A stretch of DNA of 8,770 nt from an uncultured Phascolarctobacterium sp. GTDB taxonomy: Bacteria > Bacillota > Negativicutes > Acidaminococcales > Acidaminococcaceae. Of the stretch, positions 1 through 6,036 are shown piece after piece. The stretch is taken from assembly GCA_900553055.1 (NCBI GenBank), contig USBV01000064.1:1-8770 (forward strand). Direction: 5' to 3'. The notes under the pieces are model-generated. The model was not told the DNA's origin. It ran no database searches and saw only the letters and a list, made by a program, of their open reading frames with translations. Each line of letters starts with the position of its first letter. Within the stretch, counting starts at the first letter, position 1. A program made the translations under genes and the position numbers.

Positions 1-4
1 TGAT

Positions 5-48
5 AAGGGCTTATAGCCCTTAGTCAAACCACCCGTTAGACGGGTGGT
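5..48. repeat. Two tandem hairpins at the left edge, overlapping the DMT gene's stop codon
   Basis: Two perfect inverted repeats lie side by side. Arms 5-11 and 15-21 (AAGGGCT/AGCCCTT) form a 7-bp stem with a 3-base loop. Arms 28-35 and 41-48 (ACCACCCG/CGGGTGGT) form an 8-bp stem with a 5-base loop. The minus-strand stop codon of the transporter (36-38) sits in the second loop, so its last codons are written by the palindrome. For that gene the hairpins could act as a weak terminator, but only TTTGACT follows the first one, which is a poor U-tract. Inference: paired hairpins like these resemble the subterminal hairpins of IS200/IS605-type elements or REP-like repeats. An element may therefore lie just left of the window. 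No transposase is visible here. Confidence 0.6.
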
Positions 49-920
49 GATGATTTCTCCCTAATATTCAAAATCACAATGGAGCAGAAGATGAGCACCA
101 TGCCCACAGCCTTGCTCAAGGTCATGGGCTCGGCAAAGCACAACATGCCCACGGTGGATGCGACAAAGGGCTCAATGGTGGCGAGAATGGAGGCCTGTCC
201 CGGCTCCACCTGCTCCAAGCCTTTGGTATATAAAAGATAGGGGACTACAGCGCAGATAAGACCGAGGCCCAAGCTGCCGCCAATAGTGGTCAGGTTTATT
301 TTGCTCAAGGCCGCACCATCAAAATCTGCCAACGGCACAGCGGCTAGCAAAGCAAAATAAAAGGTGTAGGCAGTGATGGTTAGGGATGAATACTTTTGCA
401 CAGCGTATTTGCCAAAGATGCTATACAGGGCATAGCCAAAGCCGCTGCCTAAGCCGTAGAGCAGGCCGCTAAGCGTAAGGTTAAGACCGCCATCGAAGGC
501 GCCTGTAACAAAGCCGCAGCCGATAAAGGTACACACTAGCGCCAAGCCCTTTTTTGCAGTGAAGTGTTCACCAAAAAACAGCAGGCTCATGAGCATCACA
601 AAGGCTGGTGCCGTATATAAAAGCAGTGCTGCCACAGCCAAGCTGCTGCTTTGGATGCAGTTGAAATAGCAAAAGTTGAAGAACACTAGGCTTAAAATAC
701 CTGTGCCGATGAACATCCAAATGTCACGCAAGGCTATGCGTAGTTGGCCCAAGCCCTTCCACAGCATCACTAGCGTAATACAGCTTGCGGAGGCCATGGC
801 TCTTAAAGCTACAATTTGCATGGAGCTAAAGCCTTGGGCGGCAATAGCCTTGACGAAGAGGCCAATGAGTCCCCACAGTGCTGCCGCTCCGATGATATAT
901 AGATAAGCGCGGGTTTTCAA
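36..920 (-). CDS. EamA/DMT-superfamily transporter, ten membrane segments, TTG start
   Basis: A 294-residue inner-membrane protein of the drug/metabolite transporter superfamily (EamA, RhaT/YdcZ-like), probably an exporter of a small metabolite. The substrate cannot be read from sequence. About ten hydrophobic helices are visible, in two homologous EamA halves (roughly residues 5-135 and 150-285). Typical features include the first helix with AALWG, YTAPAFVML in helix 4, and the second-half ILATIEPFVA motif. Length is normal for the family. I chose the TTG at 918-920 over the upstream TTG at 945-947 because GGAGG (minus strand, 929-933) sits 8 bases before it and the upstream TTG has no ribosome binding site. 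The start overlaps the upstream gene's TGA as TTGA (917-920), so the two genes are probably translationally coupled. The C-terminal SSPPV is encoded within a palindrome. Family assignment is firm; function is open. Confidence 0.88.
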   Translation of the reverse strand: MKTRAYLYIIGAAALWGLIGLFVKAIAAQGFSSMQIVALRAMASASCITLVMLWKGLGQLRIALRDIWMFIGTGILSLVFFNFCYFNCIQSSSLAVAALLLYTAPAFVMLMSLLFFGEHFTAKKGLALVCTFIGCGFVTGAFDGGLNLTLSGLLYGLGSGFGYALYSIFGKYAVQKYSSLTITAYTFYFALLAAVPLADFDGAALSKINLTTIGGSLGLGLICAVVPYLLYTKGLEQVEPGQASILATIEPFVASTVGMLCFAEPMTLSKAVGMVLIFCSIVILNIREKSSPPV

Positions 921-1720
921 GGCTGCTCCCTCCGCTTGCGTCCCCAAAAGGCGCGGAATTTGGCCACCATTTCTTTATCGGTGGGCTTGCCGGGCCACAG
1001 CTCCTGCTTGTCCGAGCAGCGCATAGCAGCCAATAAATGGTCGTAAATCTCGGGATAGCGCTCGTTGAGCTGGGCAATATGCTCCTTCACATCCTGCCGC
1101 ATGGTGTGTCCATCGTAGGGGCAGGGGTTCTTGAGCGGCTTAATGCCTAGCTTTGCCACCAGCTCGCGAATCTCGGACTCACGGTAATAAAGCAAGGGGC
1201 GCAACACAGTAATACCACTGCGCGACAAGGGCGTTACCGGCAAAAAGGTGCGCAGCTGCCCACTGGTCATAAGATTCATGAAAAAGGTTTCCACGGCATC
1301 ATCATTATGATGAGCCAGTGCCACCTTGTTAAAGCCCAGCTCCTTAGCACGGCGATTGGTCGCTGCACGGCGAAAATAAGCACAGGTAAAGCAGGGACTG
1401 CCGCCTTTTTTAGCGTGGGCGGCCATTACATCCACATCATCGCTGTAATGCTCCAGTCCATAATGAGCGCAAAAATCCACCAGCTCCTGCTTCGGAAAAT
1501 TGGGCGCAAACATGGCGTTGACTGTGTAGCAGGCTAGGTCAAATGGAATGGGGGAAAACTTTTTGATTTCCGCCAGCATGGCCGTCAACAGCATGCTATC
1601 CTTACCACCGCTTAGGCCAACTAAAATTCTGTCACCGGGAGCAAGCATATCAAATTCAATAATCGCCCGCCATAATTTGCTTAAATCATCGGCGGGGACA
1701 AAAGGTATATTCTTGGGCAT
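917..1720 (-). CDS. TtcA-like PP-loop tRNA sulfurtransferase (tRNA 2-thiocytidine biosynthesis family)
   Basis: A 267-residue cytoplasmic enzyme of the adenine-nucleotide alpha-hydrolase (PP-loop) superfamily. TtcA adenylates and thiolates cytidine 32 of certain tRNAs, using ATP and an iron-sulfur cluster. Visible here are the ATP pyrophosphatase loop SGGKDS (residues 37-42), a CFTC motif (Cys110 and Cys113) followed by YFRR, the AHHNDDAVET segment (136-145), and a third cysteine in NPCPYDG (Cys200). These three cysteines match the pattern that holds the [4Fe-4S] cluster in TtcA, which also distinguishes it from TilS (lysidine synthase). It is shorter than E. coli TtcA (311 residues). The start is the ATG at 1718-1720, with AAGGAGG 5 bases upstream. 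A longer reading from 1777 would run through the gene's own promoter. First gene of the operon with the downstream DMT transporter. The exact tRNA position modified is inferred from the family only. Confidence 0.85.
   Translation of the reverse strand: MPKNIPFVPADDLSKLWRAIIEFDMLAPGDRILVGLSGGKDSMLLTAMLAEIKKFSPIPFDLACYTVNAMFAPNFPKQELVDFCAHYGLEHYSDDVDVMAAHAKKGGSPCFTCAYFRRAATNRRAKELGFNKVALAHHNDDAVETFFMNLMTSGQLRTFLPVTPLSRSGITVLRPLLYYRESEIRELVAKLGIKPLKNPCPYDGHTMRQDVKEHIAQLNERYPEIYDHLLAAMRCSDKQELWPGKPTDKEMVAKFRAFWGRKRREQP
929..933 (-). promoter_or_regulatory. Ribosome binding site that decides the TTG start of the DMT gene
   Basis: GGAGG on the minus strand lies inside the 3' end of the TtcA-like gene, 8 bases before the TTG at 918-920. 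The competing in-frame TTG at 945-947 has no purine-rich stretch before it. This fixes the shorter protein and makes reinitiation after the upstream TGA likely. Confidence 0.7.
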
Positions 1721-1748
1721 GGGAGCCTCCTTAATGCGATTTATGCTT

Positions 1749-1777
1749 ATTCTAGCACATTCCATCGCAGGGCTCAA
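1749..1777 (-). promoter_or_regulatory. Sigma-A-type promoter of the ttcA-like/DMT operon
   Basis: On the minus strand TTGAGC (1772-1777) and TAGAAT (1749-1754) are separated by exactly 17 bases, and TGC precedes the -10 (extended -10). Transcription would start near 1742, giving a leader of about 22 bases that holds the AAGGAGG site. This supports the start at 1720. Confidence 0.65.
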
Positions 1778-1849
1778 TACCTAGAGGAGATGTATACTTT
1801 ATACGATGGGTTTCTAAGGGCATTTCTTTGGAAAACGGAGCTCTAGAGC

Positions 1850-1871
1850 GACATTTATATGCAAAAATGTC
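1850..1871. promoter_or_regulatory. Inverted repeat next to the antiporter promoter, possible operator
   Basis: GACATTT (1850-1856) and AAATGTC (1865-1871) are perfect 7-base inverted arms with an 8-base spacer, ending 8 bases before the -35 of the antiporter promoter. A smaller inverted repeat, GTATA-CTT-TATAC, lies at 1792-1804, 14 bases behind the -35 of the opposite promoter. Both have the shape of dimeric regulator sites. No regulator gene is in the window, so the binding protein is unknown. Confidence 0.3.
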
Positions 1872-1879
1872 CATTTAAC

Positions 1880-1909
1880 TTGTCATAAGTGGTATATTTA
1901 TGCTAAAAT
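1880..1909 (+). promoter_or_regulatory. Sigma-A-type promoter of the NhaC-family antiporter
   Basis: TTGTCA (1880-1885), an 18-base spacer, then TAAAAT (1904-1909) preceded by TGC (extended -10). Transcription would start near 1916, leaving about 26 bases before the ATG at 1942. It is divergent from the promoter at 1749-1777. Confidence 0.6.
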
Positions 1910-1941
1910 ATCCCTATTATAAAAATTCTGAGGTGTTTAGT

Positions 1942-3447
1942 ATGGATTTTGGTGCTCTTAGTTTGCTTCCGTCTTTGATCGCTATCGGCTTGGCGATAAA
2001 GACCAAAAATGTTATTTTTTCGCTATTTTGTGGTTGTCTGACTGGCGTGCTTTTGTTGTGTCATGGCAATCCCTTTTTAGCTTCTAAAGCCTTGATTGGT
2101 GATTATTTCTTCAAGCAGGTTATGGATAGCTATAATGCTGGCAACATTGTGCTGATTCTGTTTATTGGTGGCTTTATTAAGCTTTTGGAGAATGGCGGCG
2201 GTGCCCAATCCTTCGCTAAGTATGTACATAAGGTGGTAGACACTCCTTTAAAGGCACAGCTTGGTGCATGGCTGGGTGGCGTGGTTATTTTTTTCACTGA
2301 TTTAGGTACAGCGCTGCTAGTTGGTCCTGTGTTTCGTCCACTTTTTGACAAGCTCAAGCTGTCTCGTGAAAAGCTGGCTTGGGTACTGGATTCCACCTCT
2401 TCTCCTGTTGCAGTACTCATTCCCTTTATCGGTTGGGGTGTGTATATCATGGGCTTGGTTGAAGCACAGTTCAAAAATCTGCATGTGGATGTTTCTGACT
2501 ATGAAACCTTTATGCAGGCCATTCCCTTCCAAATTTATACTATTTTGGCAGTAATCATGATTCCTTTAATTGCGATCACGAAAAAGGATTTTGCAGCCAT
2601 GAAGGCAGCAGAGGATGCTGTAGCTGATAAACCTGTTCCTGAAGAAATGGAAGATGATTACGTTGCTCCTGTGGATGAAGATGGCTATTCTTTAGGCAAT
2701 TCTAATCCCCTTATGCTGATTCTGCCTATTTTAGCTGTTTTTGCAACCTTGGTTATCGACCTTGCTCCCTTAGGCTTCCCCTTTGCTAAAATTCCTGGGA
2801 ATGCCTTTCGTGTAGCCTTAACTACTGGTTATTTCCTGGCTGGTGTACTGCTCATGGTAATGATTTACTGCTTAAAGGTTAAAAAGCCTAAGGAAACCTT
2901 CAGCATTTATGTTAAGGGTATGGTTAATATGACCGAGGTGGCTATTATCCTTCTCTTGGCATGGTCCTTAAGCGCTATGATTGGTAAGCTGGGCACGGCA
3001 AAATATATCATTGGCATTTTGCAAAGCATCAACTTTACGCCGATCCTGATACCGGCCTGCATCTTCCTGTTTGGTGCTGTGATTTCTTTCTCGACGGGCA
3101 GCTCTTGGGGTACCTTTGCTATGCTCATGCCCTTGGCTATCCCCATGGGGCATGCTTTTGGTATTTCCTATGCCATTTGCTTGGGTGCTGTGCTTAGTGG
3201 TGGCCTTTTTGGCGACCATTGCTCTCCCTTGAGTGATACCACAATTTTGTCCTCCATGGGTGCAGAATGTAATTTGGTAGATCATGTGCGTACCCAATTA
3301 CCCTATGCCTCCATCAATGGTGTGCTTGCCTTTATTGGCTTTATTATCGCTGGCATTACAGGCTCCGCTATCAGTACTGCCATTTCCGTGGGCCTGCTCT
3401 TAGTAGTAATCTTTGGTTGGAACTATTACGAACGAAAGCATATGTAA
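1942..3447 (+). CDS. NhaC-family Na+/H+ antiporter
   Basis: A 501-residue integral membrane protein of the NhaC family in the ion-transporter superfamily. Members exchange Na+ for H+, and some exchange or import organic solutes (for example malate/lactate or amino acids), so the substrate is not certain. Long hydrophobic helices run throughout. Family signatures are LDSTSSPVAVLIPFIGWGVY near residues 149-168, STGSSWGTFAM near 384-394, and GDHCSPLSDTTILSS near 424-438. These contain the polar and acidic residues expected in the transport path (Asp150, Asp425, Asp432). An acidic hydrophilic loop (around residues 215-255, with EEMEDD) is probably cytoplasmic. The ATG at 1942 has GAGGTG 6 bases upstream. 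A longer in-frame ATG at 1900 lies inside the -10 region, so I reject it. The gene is single, with its own promoter and terminator. Its codons look more T-ending than those of neighbouring genes. Confidence 0.9.
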   Translation: MDFGALSLLPSLIAIGLAIKTKNVIFSLFCGCLTGVLLLCHGNPFLASKALIGDYFFKQVMDSYNAGNIVLILFIGGFIKLLENGGGAQSFAKYVHKVVDTPLKAQLGAWLGGVVIFFTDLGTALLVGPVFRPLFDKLKLSREKLAWVLDSTSSPVAVLIPFIGWGVYIMGLVEAQFKNLHVDVSDYETFMQAIPFQIYTILAVIMIPLIAITKKDFAAMKAAEDAVADKPVPEEMEDDYVAPVDEDGYSLGNSNPLMLILPILAVFATLVIDLAPLGFPFAKIPGNAFRVALTTGYFLAGVLLMVMIYCLKVKKPKETFSIYVKGMVNMTEVAIILLLAWSLSAMIGKLGTAKYIIGILQSINFTPILIPACIFLFGAVISFSTGSSWGTFAMLMPLAIPMGHAFGISYAICLGAVLSGGLFGDHCSPLSDTTILSSMGAECNLVDHVRTQLPYASINGVLAFIGFIIAGITGSAISTAISVGLLLVVIFGWNYYERKHM

Positions 3448-3454
3448 AAAGCTA

Positions 3455-3507
3455 TAATGCAAAACAATCCCTCAGCTTGTAAAAAGTCGAGGGATTGTTT
3501 TGCATTA
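3455..3507 (+). terminator. Perfect 19-bp stem-loop after the antiporter gene
   Basis: The arms at 3455-3473 and 3489-3507 are perfectly complementary over 19 bases with a 15-base loop, starting 7 bases after the stop codon. There is no long T-run directly after the stem; the four Ts are inside its right arm, and the sequence after it is only moderately T-rich. It may stop transcription, protect the 3' end, or both. The loop contains TCAGCTTGTAAA, a 12-mer found again in the repeat at 8375-8386. Confidence 0.7.
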
Positions 3508-3568
3508 GCAGGTTATTATTTCGTTAAGTGGGCCTTTTTTGATTAGATAGGCAAAGAACTCTTTAAGC

Positions 3569-3597
3569 TTGCCAAAAATCTTACTTTCTGATATGGT
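3569..3597 (+). promoter_or_regulatory. Candidate promoter of the GNAT-hydrolase operon
   Basis: TTGCCA (3569-3574), 17 bases, then TATGGT (3592-3597) with TGA before it (extended -10). The -35 overlaps a small inverted repeat, GGCAA (3550-3554)/TTGCC (3569-3573). The -10 is imperfect, so confidence is moderate. Between the terminator and this site (3508-3568) I see only AT-rich sequence with a T6 run. Confidence 0.45.
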
Positions 3598-3627
3598 AAG
3601 CATATAGCGTTAAACAGATAGGAGGCC

Positions 3628-4227
3628 ATGACCATAACTATAGAACAGTTTACTGCTAAGGATATTGCTGAAGCGGCCCTCTTGACACTGCTAACTTGGG
3701 GCGAGGAGATGGCTCTAACTAATGAGCATTTAAAAAACATCCTCTATGAGGCCATGGTACGCTACTATTTTCGTAGCTCAGATTTTTCTTATAAAATGGT
3801 GGATGAAGCAGGGGTCATGCAGGGCTTTTTGCTGGCAGCACCCTTGGATGCACGTGACAATTCGCAAAAATGGCTTGAGGAGCAGCTGCAAGGCTTTGCA
3901 ACAGAAGAACAGGATTTAGTCTATAACTATCTTCGTTATTTGAGCTACAATGGTCAGCAGGTGCGCAAAGTAGCGCAGCCAAGCGATTTGCTGCTGTGCC
4001 TTTTCTTAAGCCGCAAGCCGGGAGTTGGCAGCAAGCTTTTAGAAAATGTGGAGGAGGTGGCTCGCGGCCACAGCATTACTCGCATGCATCTTTGGGCGGA
4101 CGCCACCTGCGATTACAGCTATTATCGCCGTCGCGGCTATAAAGAAACGGGACATTTTGTGAATAAGGTGCTGCCGGAATTAGGGCAGCAGGCTACTTGG
4201 ATTTATAGCAAGGAAGTGAAACAATGA
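3628..4227 (+). CDS. GNAT-family N-acetyltransferase
   Basis: A 199-residue cytoplasmic acetyltransferase of the GNAT superfamily, transferring acetyl from acetyl-CoA to an amine; the acceptor is unknown. The acetyl-CoA pyrophosphate-binding motif A is LSRKPGVGSKLLENV (about residues 128-141), preceded by the hydrophobic strand LLLCLFLS. Motif B follows with MHLWADATCDYSYYRRRGYK (153-172), in which YYRRRGY is the usual place of the catalytic or binding tyrosine region. The N-terminal half is poorly conserved, as is common in the superfamily. AGGAGG (3620-3625) lies only 2 bases from the ATG, an unusually short spacing. A stop codon at 3619-3621 excludes any earlier start, and no good later ATG exists. 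Its TGA overlaps the next gene's ATG, so the two are co-transcribed and probably coupled. Confidence 0.82.
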   Translation: MTITIEQFTAKDIAEAALLTLLTWGEEMALTNEHLKNILYEAMVRYYFRSSDFSYKMVDEAGVMQGFLLAAPLDARDNSQKWLEEQLQGFATEEQDLVYNYLRYLSYNGQQVRKVAQPSDLLLCLFLSRKPGVGSKLLENVEEVARGHSITRMHLWADATCDYSYYRRRGYKETGHFVNKVLPELGQQATWIYSKEVKQ

Positions 4228-5012
4228 AAATTTATACCTTAATGGAAAACACTGTTAAAAACGAAAACTTTTGCTGTGAGCATGGCTTGAGCTTGTATGT
4301 AGAAACTGCTCGGCACAAGTTGCTCTTTGACACAGGAGGCAGCGCCGCTTTTGCAGATAATGCTGCCAAGCTAGGCGTGGACTTGAGCCAAGTTGATCTT
4401 TGCATCATCTCCCATGGTCACAACGACCATGGCGGTGGTTTAGCCAAGTTTTTAGAGCTGAATAGCACTGCTCCTATTTATATTAGTCGTTATGGGTTTG
4501 AACGCCATTTTTCTGGAACGGAGCGAGAAATCAGTATTCCGGCAGCTTTGCAGGATAGTGGTCGCTTTGTGCTAGTGGATGATTACCTAAAAATTGATGA
4601 CGAATTGGAGCTGTGCAGTTGTAATGATAAAAAAGCGCAGCATTTTGCTGACAGCTTTGGCTTAAACATGCTGCAGGGTGATGAATTTGTGCCCGATGAT
4701 TTTCGTCATGAACAATATCTCACTATACACGAAAATGAGCGCAAGGTGCTCTTGAGCGGCTGCTCTCATAAAGGTATTTTGAATTTAATGGAATGGCTTA
4801 AGCCCGATATTTGCATCGGCGGCTTTCATTTCATGAAGCTGGCAACCTGTGGAGCTGACGCAAAGGTTCTGCAGGAAGCAGCACAAGCGCTGGAGGCCCT
4901 GCCTGCTGAATACTTCACCTGCCACTGCACCGGCGCTGAGCAGTACGCCTATCTCAAAGAGCGCATGACTCGCCTGCACTATTTGGCAGCAGGCGATGTG
5001 CTGGAATTGTAA
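4224..5012 (+). CDS. Metallo-beta-lactamase-fold metal-dependent hydrolase (COG1237 type)
   Basis: A 262-residue protein with the metallo-beta-lactamase fold. The metal-binding motif SHGHNDHGGG is present (His64, His66, Asp68, His69). Further ligand candidates are His182 in GCSHKG and His202 in GGFHF, and the C-terminal TCHCTG (232-237) is typical of this subgroup. The N-terminal EHGLSLYVET and LLFDTGGS segments also fit COG1237, sometimes labelled 7,8-dihydropterin-6-methyl-4-(ribofuranosyl)aminobenzene-phosphate synthase-like. That biochemical name comes from archaeal relatives and should not be transferred here. No signal peptide is seen, so it is probably cytoplasmic. The start ATG overlaps the GNAT stop as ATGA, with AAGGAAG (4210-4216) 7 bases upstream. 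A stem-loop closes the operon. Confidence 0.86.
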   Translation: MKIYTLMENTVKNENFCCEHGLSLYVETARHKLLFDTGGSAAFADNAAKLGVDLSQVDLCIISHGHNDHGGGLAKFLELNSTAPIYISRYGFERHFSGTEREISIPAALQDSGRFVLVDDYLKIDDELELCSCNDKKAQHFADSFGLNMLQGDEFVPDDFRHEQYLTIHENERKVLLSGCSHKGILNLMEWLKPDICIGGFHFMKLATCGADAKVLQEAAQALEALPAEYFTCHCTGAEQYAYLKERMTRLHYLAAGDVLEL

Positions 5013-5016
5013 AAAT

Positions 5017-5066
5017 CACATAAAATAGTTAACCCCTCGACTTCAAGCCGAGGGGTTAATTATGTG
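5017..5066 (+). terminator. Stem-loop terminator of the GNAT-hydrolase operon
   Basis: TTAACCCCTCG (5029-5039) pairs perfectly with 5049-5059 around a 9-base loop. Outer arms CACATA (5017-5022) and TATGTG (5061-5066) can extend the stem past an internal loop. It begins 4 bases after the hydrolase stop. The tail is only moderately U-rich. Confidence 0.7.
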
Positions 5067-5181
5067 TAGCTAGTGCTTAAATATTAAAAGCGTAGCTCCT
5101 TATACAACTTTTTACAACTGAGGAAGCGAAATATATCTTCCTCCTTTATTTTAACCCCAGCCACTCGCAGGTACTGCTATA
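5067..5181 (+). other. Gene-free structured stretch between the hydrolase operon and yaaA
   Basis: No open frame with a ribosome binding site is visible. It holds a possible interrupted hairpin near 5068-5098 (AGCTA/TAGCT outside GCTT/AAGC), two copies of ACAACT within 5104-5119, and a terminator-like hairpin: GAGGAAG (5120-5126) pairs with CTTCCTC (5137-5143) and TTTATTTT follows at 5145-5152. It could be a second terminator for read-through or the end of a short untranslated RNA. I see no clear promoter for such an RNA. Confidence 0.35.
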
Positions 5182-5190
5182 TGATATAAT
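5182..5190 (+). promoter_or_regulatory. Extended -10 promoter of yaaA
   Basis: TGATATAAT (5182-5190) is a consensus -10 with the TGn extension. No good -35 lies 16-18 bases upstream (CACTCG or similar). Transcription would start near 5197, giving a short leader that carries the GGAGG site. Confidence 0.6.
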
Positions 5191-5224
5191 AAATAGAAAA
5201 ACTACTTCATTCTGGAGGTTGAGT

Positions 5225-5965
5225 ATGAAGATAATTATTTCTCCTGCGAAGCAGATGCAGGTGGATACAGAAGCGTGTGCTTGCACGGTGCCGCAGTTTT
5301 TGCCGCAAACAAAGGAAATTTTGGCACAGCTGCAGAGCATGAGCATGCCCGATTTGCAAAAGCTGTGGGGCTGTAATGATGCGCTGGCGGAGCAAAACTT
5401 TGCGCGCATTCGGAGGATGGATTTAGAGCATAACCTGACGCCTGCTGTTTTGGCCTACGTTGGCTTGCAATATACGCATATGGGACCAAGGGTGTTGGAG
5501 GCAGCGGCGTGGGACTATGTGTGCGAGAATCTGCGTATTTTATCCGGATTTTACGGCCTTTTGCGCGCTAGTGATGGCGTAACGCCCTACAGGCTGGAAA
5601 TGCAGGCCAAGCTGGCGCTAGCGGGCAAAAAGAACCTCTACCAATATTGGGGCGCTAGCCTTTACGAAGCACTGACGAAGGAGGACAAGGTGATTTTGAA
5701 TTTGGCCTCCAAGGAATATAGCAAGGTGATTGAGCCCTTTGCTGATGATAATGTGCGCATTGTGAGTTGCATTTTTGGCTGCGTTGATAAAAAGGGCGGC
5801 TATAAGGTGAAGGCTACGGAGGCGAAGATGGCGCGGGGCAGCATGGTGCGCTGGTGTGCCGAGCATAATGCCCAAAGCCCGGAGGATGTGCAGGCCTTTT
5901 CCACCTATGGCTATGAATTTAAGCCAGAGCTATCCAGCGAGCACGAATATGTATTTATAAAATAA
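5225..5965 (+). CDS. yaaA: Peroxide stress protein YaaA (DUF328/UPF0246 family)
   Basis: A 246-residue cytoplasmic protein of the YaaA family. In E. coli YaaA is induced by OxyR and lowers intracellular free iron and oxidative DNA damage under hydrogen peroxide stress; the fold includes a DNA-binding helix-hairpin-helix-like region. Family signatures are the N-terminal MKIIISPAK, ILSGFYGLLRASDGVTPYRL (residues 105-124) followed by EM, NLYQYWG, NLASKEY (159-165), and the late KATEAKMARGSMVRW and FSTYGYEF segments. Length is close to the E. coli protein (258). The ATG at 5225 has GGAGG (5214-5218) 6 bases upstream, better placed than for the in-frame TTG at 5219, which directly follows the site. 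It is monocistronic, with an extended -10 promoter and a strong terminator. No OxyR- or PerR-like box could be assigned, so regulation here is unknown. Confidence 0.92.
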   Translation: MKIIISPAKQMQVDTEACACTVPQFLPQTKEILAQLQSMSMPDLQKLWGCNDALAEQNFARIRRMDLEHNLTPAVLAYVGLQYTHMGPRVLEAAAWDYVCENLRILSGFYGLLRASDGVTPYRLEMQAKLALAGKKNLYQYWGASLYEALTKEDKVILNLASKEYSKVIEPFADDNVRIVSCIFGCVDKKGGYKVKATEAKMARGSMVRWCAEHNAQSPEDVQAFSTYGYEFKPELSSEHEYVFIK

Positions 5966-6010
5966 AGGTAAAGCGGGATTATAATCCTCGAATCTTCCGA
6001 CTACTTGTTT

Positions 6011-6035
6011 GCCCCTCGCGCTAAGAGGGGCTTTT
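6011..6035 (+). terminator. Intrinsic terminator of yaaA
   Basis: GCCCCTC (6011-6017) pairs with GAGGGGC (6025-6031) around a 7-base loop, followed at once by TTTTGT. This is the most canonical terminator in the window. Between the yaaA stop and this site lies a perfect 12-base palindrome (5976-5987), which contains TATAAT but has no -35. Confidence 0.85.
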
Positions 6036-6036
6036 G

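Noticed and set aside
1721..1777. 19-residue N-terminal extension of the TtcA-like protein
   Set aside because: It would start inside the -35 element of the operon's promoter, and the internal ATG at 1720 has AAGGAGG 5 bases before it.
1900..1941. 14-residue N-terminal extension of the antiporter
   Set aside because: Its ATG overlaps the extended -10 of the promoter and has no ribosome binding site. The ATG at 1942 has GAGGTG at 6 bases.
5146..5409. 87-residue minus-strand open frame over the yaaA start
   Set aside because: It is antisense to the conserved yaaA N-terminus, has no ribosome binding site and resembles no known protein.
5976..5987. TATAAT inside a perfect 12-base palindrome as a promoter
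   Set aside because: There is no -35 and no TGn extension, and the yaaA terminator lies directly downstream, so no product would result.
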